Positions 35,907 through 44,610 of a stretch of 64,000 nucleotides of DNA are shown piece by piece. Made by a program: the position numbers and the translations under genes. A model generated the notes under the pieces. That model had not been told where the DNA came from. It saw nothing but the letters and a program-made list of their open reading frames with translations, and searched no databases. The DNA comes from ZC4RG30 sp963812195 (GTDB lineage: Bacteria; Pseudomonadota; Gammaproteobacteria; Steroidobacterales; Steroidobacteraceae), in assembly GCA_963812195.1 (NCBI GenBank), contig CAWEUI010000022.1, positions 69,283 through 133,282 on the forward strand, given 5' to 3'. Within the stretch, counting starts at the first letter, position 1; every line of letters begins with the position of its first letter.

Positions 35907-36632
35907 TCAGCCGGGGTTCAGGGCCGCGCGCTGCGCGGCGAACAGCTCCGCGGTGCCCTTTTCGGCCAGGCACAGCAGTGCTTCGAGTTCGTCGCGCCGC
36001 ATGGCATGCCCCTCGGCCGTGCCCTGCACCTCGATGAATCCGCCGCCGCTGTTCATCACCACGTTCATGTCGGTCTCGGCGGAGGAATCCTCGACGTAGT
36101 CCAGATCCAGCACCGGCGTGCCGGCCACTATCCCGACCGAAACCGCGGCGATCTGCCCATGCAGCGGATCGGCGATACCCTTCTGCCGCACCAGGCGTGC
36201 ACAGGCATCGCTCAGCGCCACCCAGGCACCGGTGATCGAGGCCGTGCGCGTGCCGCCATCGGCCTGCAGCACGTCGCAGTCGAGCGTGACCGTACGCTCG
36301 CCCAGCGCGGCCAGATCCAGCGCCGCGCGCAATGAGCGACCGATCAGCCGCTGGATCTCCTGGGTGCGGCCGGACTGCTTGCCCCGGGCTGCCTCGCGCG
36401 CGCCACGGGTATGCGTGGCGCGCGGCAACATGCCGTATTCGGCCGTCACCCAGCCCTGGCCCTTGCCGCGCAGGAAGCCCGGCACGCCCTCCTCGATGCT
36501 GGCCGTGCACAGCACCCGGGTATGCCCGAACTCCACCAGCACCGAGCCTTCCGCGTAGCGCGTGAATTCGCGCGTGAACCGGATGGGACGCAGCACGTCC
36601 GGCGCCCGTCCGTCGTGGCGCGGCGCGCTCAC
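35907..36632 (-). CDS. rph: ribonuclease PH
   Basis: A 241-residue phosphorolytic 3'-5' exoribonuclease that trims tRNA 3' ends. It begins with a GTG at 36632 (VSAPRHDGRAPDVLRPIRFT), chosen because GRxxDxLRP is the conserved N-terminus. The GTG overlaps the stop of the PP2C gene (GTGA). Further motifs are GSVLVEFGHTRVLCTASIEE, GWVTAEYGMLPRAT, R-G rich loop after HTRGAREAARGKQSGRTQEI, and LDCDVLQADGGTRTASITGA. The length matches E. coli RNase PH. Confidence 0.94.
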   Translation of the reverse strand: MSAPRHDGRAPDVLRPIRFTREFTRYAEGSVLVEFGHTRVLCTASIEEGVPGFLRGKGQGWVTAEYGMLPRATHTRGAREAARGKQSGRTQEIQRLIGRSLRAALDLAALGERTVTLDCDVLQADGGTRTASITGAWVALSDACARLVRQKGIADPLHGQIAAVSVGIVAGTPVLDLDYVEDSSAETDMNVVMNSGGGFIEVQGTAEGHAMRRDELEALLCLAEKGTAELFAAQRAALNPG

Positions 36633-37367
36633 GGCAACCTCATGGCGGCCACGGAGGAATTGTCGGCGCCGGGACCACCGCGCTTCACGGCGAACTCCGC
36701 CAGCGCCTGCAGGGCTGTCTTCAGTGGCACGCCCGAGTACAGCGATGCGGCGATGTCCTCGTCCAGCAGATTCGCCCAGAAGCCATCGCTGCAAACCAGC
36801 AGCACGTCGCCGGCCTGCACGGCAATGCAGCGGCCGATCAGCATTTCCGGCAGCAGCGGATCGCCACCGAGGCAGGTCTCCACGTAGTTGCGCATGGGAT
36901 GGTTCTGCGCCTGCTGCGAGCTGATCAGGCCCTCCTGCACCAGCAGTTCGACGTGACTGTGGTCGCGGGTGCGACGGATGACCTGGCCGCTGCGCAGGTG
37001 GTAGATGCGGCTGTCGCCCACATGTGCCCACCAGGCCGTGTTGTCCTGCACCAGACACACCGCGCCGGTGGCGCGCGGCCGTTGCTCCAGCGGCATGTGC
37101 AGGCCCTGCGCCACGATCTCGGCGTGCGCGGCGCCCAGCGACAGATGCAGGAACGCCAGTGGATCGAGCAGCGGGTGCGGCAGGGCACCGAAGCGCGTCC
37201 AGCAGGACGCTGCGGCCGATTTCGGCCGCGCGCGCGCCATCGGCATGCCCGCCCATGCCATCGAATACGGCGATCAGTGCCACCTGCGACTCGATGGCCG
37301 TGGCAATGCGATCCTGGTTCTCTTCCCGCGCGCCGATGAGACTCAGCTCGGCATGTTCGACTTGCAA
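36629..37367 (-). CDS. PP2C-family serine/threonine phosphatase, frame broken once
   Basis: The first frame from 37367 (MQVEHAELSLIGAREENQDR, then ALIAVFDGMGGHADGARAAE) carries the metal-binding Asp-Gly motifs. Near 37190-37200 the frame changes. The second frame continues with AVCLVQDNTAWWAHVGDSRI, HPMRNYVETCLGG, DVLLVCSDGFWANL and the C-terminal GADNSSVAAMRL, ending at 36629. The corrected protein is a compact PP2C (Stp1/PrpC-like) phosphatase of about 245 residues. Gammaproteobacteria often have such a gene beside yicC and rph. It is divergent from yicC across 74 bases. The paired kinase is not in this window. Confidence 0.85.
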
Positions 37368-37441
37368 ACCGGCACCTTCGGGCTTCGGCTAGACTGTTGC
37401 GCGATTATTGCACTGCCCGGGATAGCTTGGGACGGCCTTCG

Positions 37442-38321
37442 ATGATTGTCAGCATGACGGGCTTTGCCCGAGCCGAGACCCAGCTGCCCAGCGGCACGCT
37501 GGTCTGCGAACTGCGCAGCGTGAACCACCGCTACCTGGAGGTGGCGCTGCGCCTGCCCGAGGAGCTGCGCGCCCTGGAACCGGAGCTGCGCGCGGGACTG
37601 CAGAGGGAACTGCGCCGCGGCAAGGTGGATTGCAGCTTTACTTATCGCGCCGCGGCGCAGGCCGATGCGGGCGCTGGCGCTGGACGAGGCGCTGCTGGAG
37701 CGCCTGACGACGCTTGCTGGCGCGAGCTGGGTGCCCGCACCCAGCACGCCGGCGCGCGACTGCAGCTGGATCTGCTGGACGTGATGCGCTATCCGGGCGT
37801 GCTGCGCGAGGCCGCGGCGGATCCCGAAGCGCTGGCCGGCGCGGCGCGCGAGCTGTTCGGCCACGCGCTGGCCGACCTGAAGACCATGCGGGCCAGCGAA
37901 GGCGCGCGGCTGGGCGAGCTGGTGCTCGAGCCGCTGCGAGCAGCTCGCCGTGCAGGTCGGCCAGGTACGCCAGCACCTGCCGGAAGTGCAGGCAGCGATC
38001 CGCGCGCGCTACGCCGAACGGCTCGCCGAACTGGCCGTGGCGGTCGATACCGAACGGCTCGAACAGGAAATGGCGCTGATCCTGCAGCGCATGGACGTGG
38101 CCGAGGAACTGGACCGTCTGGACGGCCACATCACCGCGACGCGCAAGATCATGGCCGCCGACGAGCCGGCGGGCCGGCGGCTGGATTTCCTGATGCAGGA
38201 GTTCAATCGCGAGGCCAACACGCTGTCGTCCAAGTCCCAGGACCTGGCCACCACGCGGCTGGCGGTGGACATGAAGGTGCTGATCGAGCAGATGCGCGAG
38301 CAGGTGCAGAACATCGAGTGA
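37442..38321 (+). CDS. yicC: YicC-family endoribonuclease, frame broken three times
   Basis: The N-terminal MIVSMTGFARAETQLPSGTL with VCELRSVNHRYLEVALRLPE identifies YicC. The coding signal leaves the first frame near 37668 (ALALDEALLERLTTLA in another frame), returns near 37715 (LDLLDVMRYPGVLREAAADP) and moves again near 37938. The last frame has EQLAVQVGQVRQHLPEVQAA, EEVDRLDGH-like EELDRLDGHI, DEPAGRRLDFLMQEFNREAN and the C-terminal LIEQMREQVQNIE ending at 38321. The corrected length, about 292 residues, fits the family. In many relatives yicC stands next to gmk; here about 5 kb of other genes separate them. Confidence 0.85.
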
Positions 38322-38361
38322 CGGCCAGGGCCGCTTCGGTGGCGTCGGTGGCGTTCAGCCC

Positions 38362-38928
38362 TTACAGCCCATACTGCGGGAAGTGAAACACCGCCGAAAC
38401 GCTGATGAGGTTCGCGTTCATGTCGCTGTTGACGCGCGAGAACTCCGCCCGGATGCTGCCCTGCCCGAGATGCACCGAGATGCCGGCGCCGTAGAGTAGT
38501 TCGGTGCTGGAGGAGGTGCCCTCCACGCTCGTAACCCCATTGGTGGCGAAGACCTTCAGCCGCGGGCGCGCCGCGCCCACGCGCGCGTAGGCCGAGAAGA
38601 CCTCATTGATCGGCGTGCCGAGCAGCAGCGAGACCGCCGGGGTGCTGTTGGAGAAGCTCAGGTAGTTCGTGCCGTCGTCGTACACGTAGGTTCTGGGCTT
38701 GTAGAACCCCAGCTCGGTGGCGATGTAGGGGTTGAAGCGATAGCCCGCGAACAGCCCCCAGGTGAAGCGATTCTCGCTGCCGTCAACGCCATCGATGCTG
38801 ATCCTGGCCGAGCCGGCGAGTGCACCGACATAGCCACCAGTGGGCTCAGCAGCCAGGGCGCAGCTGGCGAGGACTGAGCCGGCCAGGACAGTGCCCAGTG
38901 TGAGGGCGAATGGAAAGGTGCGTTTCAT
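38362..38928 (-). CDS. outer-membrane beta-barrel protein (OmpA-like/OmpW-like porin family)
   Basis: A 188-residue protein with a signal peptide ending near SCALAAEPTGG. The mature part forms about eight amphipathic strands (GGYVGALAGSARISIDGVDG, FTWGLFAGYRFNPYIATELG, TELLYGAGISVHLG, SIRAEFSRVNSDMN) and ends in a short hydrophobic strand, AVFHFPQYGL. This is the outer-membrane beta-barrel domain form (OMP_b-brl). Function is unknown; adhesion or stress-related barrels share this design. It converges with yicC and diverges from the acyltransferase gene across about 270 bases in which no other gene is seen. Confidence 0.72.
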   Translation of the reverse strand: MKRTFPFALTLGTVLAGSVLASCALAAEPTGGYVGALAGSARISIDGVDGSENRFTWGLFAGYRFNPYIATELGFYKPRTYVYDDGTNYLSFSNSTPAVSLLLGTPINEVFSAYARVGAARPRLKVFATNGVTSVEGTSSSTELLYGAGISVHLGQGSIRAEFSRVNSDMNANLISVSAVFHFPQYGL

Positions 38929-39199
38929 GGGGCCTCCTTGCGTACATGCCTATTGATTGTTATCGCGCCACGGCCATGCCATCCCTGAGGCGAGCGCCGG
39001 CGGCAGCCAGTGTGCACAGTGTCGGTGCGTGCGCAGCGTGACGCAGCTTGCACTGCAAAGTCCATCGCGCCGCTGATGACGCCGCCCTTGGCGATGCCCG
39101 GTCAAACGCAATGCTGATCACGGGTCCGGCATTGCCCGATCTGTAGCAGCGGGCTTAATGTTGTCACCCAGGCACGGGACTATCACGCTCGGAGCCTGT

Positions 39200-40348
39200 A
39201 TGGGAAATATGTCAACTGCGACAATCGTTGACTGGTGGAAGCGCCTGGATCCGGTTCCGGCCGGCAAGCCGCGCATTGCCTGGGTCGATGCCGCGCGAGG
39301 CGTCGCCATCATCTCGGTGTTCTTCGGTCACTACCTGCAGGATGCATCCCTGCGCGATACGGTGGCGCTGGAGGACGACCTGCGATTCCTGTACTCGTTC
39401 CACGTGCCGTTCTTCTTTCTGCTTTCCGGGTGCCTGGCGCACCGGGAACAGAACCTGCTCTCACAGGTGCGTGTGCTCGCGCTGCGGCGCCTGCTGCCGG
39501 TGGCGTTCTTCGGCGTGGGCTTCGCGCTTCTGGACGTGCTCAGACAGTTGCGCCACGGGCATGTCGGCGCAGGTTGGGCCGAGGGCGCCCTGGGCGAGTA
39601 CCTGATCGGTCGTCCCATCCTGGACTGGGCCACGTGGTTCCTGGTCTGCCTGTTCGTGTGCGAGATCTTTGCCTACGTGCTGCTGCCGTACCTGCGCAGG
39701 CCGGCGCTGCGGGTCCTGGCCGGACTGGCGGCCATAGTCGCAGGCGCTGCGTTCGGCAACCATTCGAACGTGCCGAAGGAAGGACTGGCCTACTACGTGG
39801 GAGAGTTCTGGTTCTTCAGCGAGGCCATCGTCGCGCTCGGCTTCTATCTCATCGGCAATGCCGCGTGGCCATGGCTGCGCGAGCACATGGGCTCTGCGTT
39901 GACGGCTGGCCTGACCGCCGTCGGCGGGTTTCTGGTTGTGCTGCTGACCTTCCGGTTGAACCTGCCCGGCGGCCAGCCTCTGGTGGTCATGCTGGCCGCC
40001 CGGACGCACGGCATCGTGGGCTGGTTCCTGATCACCGCGCTGGCTGGAAGTTTCGCGCTGATGGGGTTGGGCTCGGTGCTCAGCCGCATCAACCTGATCA
40101 GCGTCATCGGCAGAAACACCATTCCCCTGCTGGGGCTCAACGGCCTGTTCTTCGGCTTGCTGAACCAGCTCGTGGTGCGCCACGTGCACACGCCAACCAC
40201 CCATGCCGGCGTGCTGGCGGCAGGACTGGTGATGGCGGGCGCGTCACTGGTGATCTGCCTGCCGCTGGTCGCCGGCATGCGGCTGCTGGTGCCGCAGCTG
40301 ATCGGCAACCCGCGCCAGGCGGGCCCCCTGCTCCCCGCCCTGGAATAG
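39200..40348 (+). CDS. acyltransferase 3 family membrane protein
   Basis: The 382-residue membrane protein has about ten hydrophobic segments. RIAWVDAARGVAIISVFFGH contains the conserved DxxRG motif and the catalytic His of the acyl_transf_3 fold. SFHVPFFFLLSGCLAHREQN is the second motif. It looks like the fucose 4-O-acetylase branch. The ATG at 39200 was chosen because GGAG lies at 39191-39194; an earlier ATG at 39158 lacks this. No polysaccharide gene is next to it, so its substrate is unknown. It is separate from the acyltransferase in the exopolysaccharide locus. Confidence 0.82.
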   Translation: MGNMSTATIVDWWKRLDPVPAGKPRIAWVDAARGVAIISVFFGHYLQDASLRDTVALEDDLRFLYSFHVPFFFLLSGCLAHREQNLLSQVRVLALRRLLPVAFFGVGFALLDVLRQLRHGHVGAGWAEGALGEYLIGRPILDWATWFLVCLFVCEIFAYVLLPYLRRPALRVLAGLAAIVAGAAFGNHSNVPKEGLAYYVGEFWFFSEAIVALGFYLIGNAAWPWLREHMGSALTAGLTAVGGFLVVLLTFRLNLPGGQPLVVMLAARTHGIVGWFLITALAGSFALMGLGSVLSRINLISVIGRNTIPLLGLNGLFFGLLNQLVVRHVHTPTTHAGVLAAGLVMAGASLVICLPLVAGMRLLVPQLIGNPRQAGPLLPALE

Positions 40349-40374
40349 GCGGGAGCACAGGGCCGGCGTCGCAG

Positions 40375-42453
40375 CTACCAGATCACCACCAGCTTGTTGC
40401 CGGTGTGGACCATCGGGTCGCCGGGCTTGCAGCTGAACGCCCTGGCAAAGGCCGGCACATTGGTCGGCGTGCCGTTGACGCGGATCCGGTCCGGGGAATG
40501 CGTATCCGAGGCGATCTGCAGCTTCAGCACCTCGGGCCGCGCCTGGGTGCGAAACGCCGAGGCGAAGCCCAGGAAGTAGCGCTGCTCGCGGGTCAGGCCG
40601 TCGATCTTGGGATCCGGCTGACCCTTGTCGGCCGCCTGCAGGGCATCGTAGGCAATGCTCAGACCGCCCAGGTCGGCGATGTTCTCGCCCAGGGTCAGCT
40701 TGCCATTCACCTTGTTGCCGTCGATCGTGTAAGCGCTGTACTGCCTGACCAGGCTGGCGGTCAGCGCGGCGAACTTCTTCGCATCCTGCGGCGTCCACCA
40801 GTTCTCCATGCTGCCGGTGGGTCCGAAGCGCGCACCCTGATCGTCGTAGCTGTGGGTCAGCTCATGGCCGATCACCGCGCCGATGGCGCCGTAGTTCAGC
40901 GCGTCGTCGGCCTGCGGGTCGAAGAACGGCGGCTGCAGCACCGCGGCCGGGAACACCACCTGGTTGAGCAGCGCGTAGTTGAAGGCATTGACGGTCTGCG
41001 GCGTGGTGTTCCACTCAGCCCGGTCGGTGGGTTTGCCGATCTTGTCCAGGTCGTAGCGGTAATTGAAGGCATTCGCGGCCATCACGTTGGCAAAGTAGCT
41101 GTCGCGCGAGGTGGCCAGACCCGACCAGTCGCGCCACTTGTCCGGGTAGCCGATCTTGGGCGTGAATTTGGCCCACTTGGCCAGCGCTTTGGTCTTGGTG
41201 GCATCGCTCATCCAGGTCAGGTTCTGGATACGCACCTTCAGCGCGTCGAGCAGGTTGTGCACCAGCTGCTCCATGCGCTGGCGCGACTCCGGGGGGAAGG
41301 CCACGCGCACATACAGCTGGCCCATGGCCTCGCCGGGGCCGTTGTTGATCTGCCGCACCACGCGCTTCCACAGCGCCTTGTTTTCCTTCTGGCCCGCCAG
41401 GGTCTTGTTGTAGAAGTCGAATGCCTCGTTGACCAGATCGTCACTGAGGTACGGGGCGGCGTTGTCGACCACCTTGAAGCGCAGGTAGCTCTGCCACTGT
41501 GCCACCGGCACGTCGGTGAGCATCTTGTTCACTTCCCGGAAGAATCCGGGCATCGCCAGCGAAAACTTCGTCGGCTGCGCCAGCTGCTGCGCGTCGAAGA
41601 ACATGCTCCATGAGAACCCCGGCGTAACCTTGTCGGCCGCGACCGGCGTGACCGGGTTGTAGTACAGCGAGATATCGCGCGCCAGTTGCTGGCGCGACAA
41701 GGATGCCCTGGCCAGCCGCGTTTCGAAGGCCATGACCTGGGTGGCCTGTTGCGCCGCATCGGCAGCGGGCACGCCGGACAGCTCCAGCACCTTGCCGATG
41801 TGCTTCACGTAGGCATCGCGGATGTCCTTCTTGTCCGCGTCGAAGTAGTAGGTCTTGTCCGGCAGGCCGATGCCGCTTTGCGTGGCAAAGCCGATCTGTG
41901 TGTCGGAATCCTTGAAGTCGGAATCCGCCTCGAAGTCGAACAGCGGGTTCTCGCCGCGCGCCGCCACGGTGCGCAGGTACGCGGCAATCGAGGCGCCGTC
42001 GGTCAGGGCCGCGATCTCATCCAGCCGGCTCTGCAGCGGTGCGATGCCCTCCGCGTTGCGCCGGGCCTGGTCCATGCCGGTGACCCAGAAGTCCGCGATG
42101 ATCTTCTCGATGCCCGTCGGGGCCGCCTGCGCGGCCAGCTGCTCGGCGATCTGCCGCTGCACCTCCAGCGAACGCTCGGCCAGCACATTGAACGCACCCC
42201 AGGTGACCTGGTCGGCGGGGATGGGATGGGCGGCCAGCCATTTCTGGTTTGCGTAGGCGTCGAAATCCTTGCAGGCGGACGCGGACGGATCCAGATCGGC
42301 CGCACTGAAACGAATGGGCTGGATCAGCTTGCTCTCGTCCAGGTGCAGCGGCGGCGTGGTCGCCGCGGGGGGCGCGGGCTTCTGGCAGGCGCCCAGCGCC
42401 AGCGCGAGGACCGCGGCGGCCGGGAACAGAACTCGCAGGTTCATCGTGGGCAT
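40375..42453 (-). CDS. M13-family metallopeptidase (neprilysin-like), lipoprotein
   Basis: A 692-residue zinc endopeptidase of the neprilysin/PepO family. The signal peptide ends at a lipobox LALGAC. The zinc motif HELTH is at residues 530-534 in GAVIGHELTHSYDDQGARFG, and the third zinc ligand lies in the ENIADLGG motif at 590-597. The conserved C-terminal FARAFSCKPGDPM and W end are present, and ALLNQVVFPAAVLQPPFFDP is a family hallmark. It probably sits in the periplasm or outer membrane and degrades peptides. It converges with the acyltransferase and is co-directional with the SDR gene upstream. Confidence 0.93.
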   Translation of the reverse strand: MPTMNLRVLFPAAAVLALALGACQKPAPPAATTPPLHLDESKLIQPIRFSAADLDPSASACKDFDAYANQKWLAAHPIPADQVTWGAFNVLAERSLEVQRQIAEQLAAQAAPTGIEKIIADFWVTGMDQARRNAEGIAPLQSRLDEIAALTDGASIAAYLRTVAARGENPLFDFEADSDFKDSDTQIGFATQSGIGLPDKTYYFDADKKDIRDAYVKHIGKVLELSGVPAADAAQQATQVMAFETRLARASLSRQQLARDISLYYNPVTPVAADKVTPGFSWSMFFDAQQLAQPTKFSLAMPGFFREVNKMLTDVPVAQWQSYLRFKVVDNAAPYLSDDLVNEAFDFYNKTLAGQKENKALWKRVVRQINNGPGEAMGQLYVRVAFPPESRQRMEQLVHNLLDALKVRIQNLTWMSDATKTKALAKWAKFTPKIGYPDKWRDWSGLATSRDSYFANVMAANAFNYRYDLDKIGKPTDRAEWNTTPQTVNAFNYALLNQVVFPAAVLQPPFFDPQADDALNYGAIGAVIGHELTHSYDDQGARFGPTGSMENWWTPQDAKKFAALTASLVRQYSAYTIDGNKVNGKLTLGENIADLGGLSIAYDALQAADKGQPDPKIDGLTREQRYFLGFASAFRTQARPEVLKLQIASDTHSPDRIRVNGTPTNVPAFARAFSCKPGDPMVHTGNKLVVIW

Positions 42454-42503
42454 GGCGTTCGTTACTCCTGTGCGCAGGCAACCCGGGCCGGTTATCCGGC
42501 CCG

Positions 42504-43562
42504 TCAGACCTTGCGTTTGCGGGTGGCCCTGCGATGGGCCACTTCCTCGGCATAGATCGGTGTGCGCATGAATCTTGCCGGATTGCCTACCCGCTGTGGC
42601 GGGTCGGTCACCATGGATTCCAGGTACGCGTCGAAGCGCTGCGCGACGCCGGGTCGGAACTGTGGGTGGCTGATGATGAACAGGTCGTTGTGACGGATGC
42701 CATCGAGCACGATGCGCGCCGCCTGCATGGGATCCATCATGCCCGGCGGCAGCGGCCCTGAGGGTGGCTTGGGGCTGCCGGCGGGCCTGATTGTTTCAGA
42801 TTCGGCATCATTCTTGTACTTCTCTTCCCTGTACGTTTCGCTATTGCGCAAATTGGTGGCCACGCCTGCCGGAATGAAGGCCGAGGTGCCGATATTGGTC
42901 GCGGCCAGTTCGATGCGCAGCTCCTCCATCAGCATCAGCGATGCGGCCTTCGAGACGGCATAGACACCGGCGCCGCTGCCGGGGATCAGTGCGCCCATGG
43001 AGGTGGTGGTGACGATGTGGGAGGGCTCCTTGTGGGCCAGCATGCGCGGCACGAAGGTGTGCACGCCATGGATGGGTCCCCACAGGTTCACCCCCAGGCC
43101 CCATTGCCAGTCCTTGAGCGTGCCGGTGCTGGCGGCCGCCTCGACGCCGACGCCGGCGTTGCTGCACAACAGGTTCAGATTGCCGAAGCGCTTTTCGATG
43201 GCGTCGGCGACCCTGGGCCAGGCCTCGGTGTCGGTGACGTCGTGGCGGATCGGGTACAGGTTCGGATCGTTCTGCGGAAAGAAACCCAGCGCGTCGGCCA
43301 GCTGCTTGTCGTCGATGTAGCCCATGACGACTTTCATGCCTGCGGCGTGCAGCACCCGCGCCAGGCCCAGGCCGATGCCGCTGGAGCCACCGGTGACGTA
43401 GGCCACCCGGCCTTTGACCTCGGCCAGCGGCGGCGGCTGGGACCTGCCCACGGCGGCACTGCCCGCACCGGCCGGAGCCGCCCCCTGGGCCGTGCCGGCC
43501 AGGCCCGAAAAAGCCAGGCCCGTACCCAGCATCTGCAACACTTCGCGCCGATCCGCCTTCAT
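42504..43562 (-). CDS. short-chain dehydrogenase/reductase with Tat-like signal
   Basis: The 352-residue protein starts MKADRREVLQMLGTGLAFSG, a possible twin-arginine signal. This is unusual for an NAD(P)-dependent SDR. The enzyme domain has VAYVTGGSSGIGLGLARVLH (TGxxxGIG), NLLCSNAGVG, the catalytic Ser region (TTTSMGALIPGSGAGVYAVS) and YAVSK (YxxxK). The C-terminal tail is rich in basic residues. The ATG at 43562 is preferred over longer frames. Clustered with the M13 lipoprotein on the same strand. Whether the signal works, or the protein stays cytoplasmic, cannot be judged from the sequence. Confidence 0.82.
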   Translation of the reverse strand: MKADRREVLQMLGTGLAFSGLAGTAQGAAPAGAGSAAVGRSQPPPLAEVKGRVAYVTGGSSGIGLGLARVLHAAGMKVVMGYIDDKQLADALGFFPQNDPNLYPIRHDVTDTEAWPRVADAIEKRFGNLNLLCSNAGVGVEAAASTGTLKDWQWGLGVNLWGPIHGVHTFVPRMLAHKEPSHIVTTTSMGALIPGSGAGVYAVSKAASLMLMEELRIELAATNIGTSAFIPAGVATNLRNSETYREEKYKNDAESETIRPAGSPKPPSGPLPPGMMDPMQAARIVLDGIRHNDLFIISHPQFRPGVAQRFDAYLESMVTDPPQRVGNPARFMRTPIYAEEVAHRRATRKRKV

Positions 43563-43662
43563 CACTGCACCCCTGGTCCGGTTGGCCGGAGCCGACTTTG
43601 CGGGAGGCGCCCACCCGGTGCAACGCCTGCACGGGACGGCGGACAGGTATATTGCCGGCCCC

Positions 43663-44289
43663 ATGTCCTCCTCGCGCCTGTTCGTCATCTCCGCCCCGTC
43701 CGGGGCCGGCAAGACCAGCCTGGTCAAGGCGTTGCTGCAGCGCCTGCCGGCACTGCGCGTATCGACGTCGCATACCACGCGCCCGGCGCGCCCCAACGAG
43801 CAGGACGGCCGGGAGTACTACTTCGTGGAGCCCGCCCAATTCGAGGCGCTGGTGGCCCAGGGCGCGTTTCTGGAACACGAACTGGTCTTCGACAATCACT
43901 ACGGCACCAGCTGGAACCAGCTGCGCGAGAAGCTCGATGCCGGCCACGACGTGATTCTGGAGATCGACTGGAAAGGCGCGCGGCAGGTGCGCAAGACCAT
44001 TCCCGAGGCAGTCACCATCTTCATCCTGCCCCCTTCCCGCGCGGCCCTGCGGGCGCGCCTGACCGAGCGCCGCACCGACACACCGGCCGTGATCGAACGG
44101 CGCCTGGCCGACGCCGTGTCGGATATGTCGCACTGCCGGGAATTCGACTACGTGGTGGTCAACGAGGACTTCTCCCGCGCCGTGGACCAGCTGGCGAGCA
44201 TCATCCAGGGGGGCGGTGAGGCGTACCGGGCCGGGCGGCCGGAACTCGCTCCGGTACTGGCCAATCTGCTAGAATTTCCAACCCCTTAA
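43663..44289 (+). CDS. gmk: guanylate kinase
   Basis: A 208-residue enzyme phosphorylating GMP to GDP. The P-loop is FVISAPSGAGKTSLVKALLQ. The GMP-binding region has STSHTTRPARPNEQDGREYY and FLEHELVFDNHYGTSW, followed by EIDWKGARQVRK. The ATG at 43663 gives the standard short N-terminus. First gene of the gmk-rpoZ-spoT-ridA-recG-ubiA series, consistent with the gammaproteobacterial ppGpp operon. Confidence 0.95.
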   Translation: MSSSRLFVISAPSGAGKTSLVKALLQRLPALRVSTSHTTRPARPNEQDGREYYFVEPAQFEALVAQGAFLEHELVFDNHYGTSWNQLREKLDAGHDVILEIDWKGARQVRKTIPEAVTIFILPPSRAALRARLTERRTDTPAVIERRLADAVSDMSHCREFDYVVVNEDFSRAVDQLASIIQGGGEAYRAGRPELAPVLANLLEFPTP

Positions 44290-44313
44290 GGAAATGTCCC
44301 GCACAGGCGAATC

Positions 44314-44598
44314 ATGGCCCGAGTAACCGTCGAAGACTGTCTGCCCAATGTCGAGAACCTGTTCCAGCTGGTGCTGCTGGCGGCCGCGCGCGCGCGGCGC
44401 CTGGCCAATGGCGCCGAGCCCACGGTGCCGGTCGACAACGACAAGGTGACGGTGATCGCGCTGCGCGAGATCGCCGAGGGCAACATCACGCCCGAGATGC
44501 TGGTCGAGCCCGAGCCGGTGCCCGAGCCGGTGGTCAACGACATCGACGCGCAGCTCGAGAACTTCCGCGCCCCGCAGTTCGGCCTGGTGGGGGAGTAA
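44314..44598 (+). CDS. rpoZ: RNA polymerase omega subunit
   Basis: The 94-residue protein begins MARVTVEDCLPNVENLFQLV, the invariant omega N-terminus, followed by LLAAARARRLANGAEPTVPV (R-A-R-x-L) and VTVIALREIAEGNITPEML. The tail is acidic and Pro/Val rich, as often seen in this class. It sits 24 bases after gmk and 12 before spoT. Confidence 0.95.
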   Translation: MARVTVEDCLPNVENLFQLVLLAAARARRLANGAEPTVPVDNDKVTVIALREIAEGNITPEMLVEPEPVPEPVVNDIDAQLENFRAPQFGLVGE

Positions 44599-44610
44599 GC
44601 CACCGCCCGC

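Noticed and set aside
35907..37367. One 486-codon open frame joining the PP2C N-terminus to RNase PH.
   Set aside because: The join arises from the frame break in the PP2C gene; RNase PH has its own GTG start and PP2C continues in another frame to 36629.
39235..41613. Plus-strand open frame of 792 codons across the acyltransferase and the M13 peptidase.
   Set aside because: It shadows two well-recognised genes in other frames and has no membrane or domain pattern of its own.
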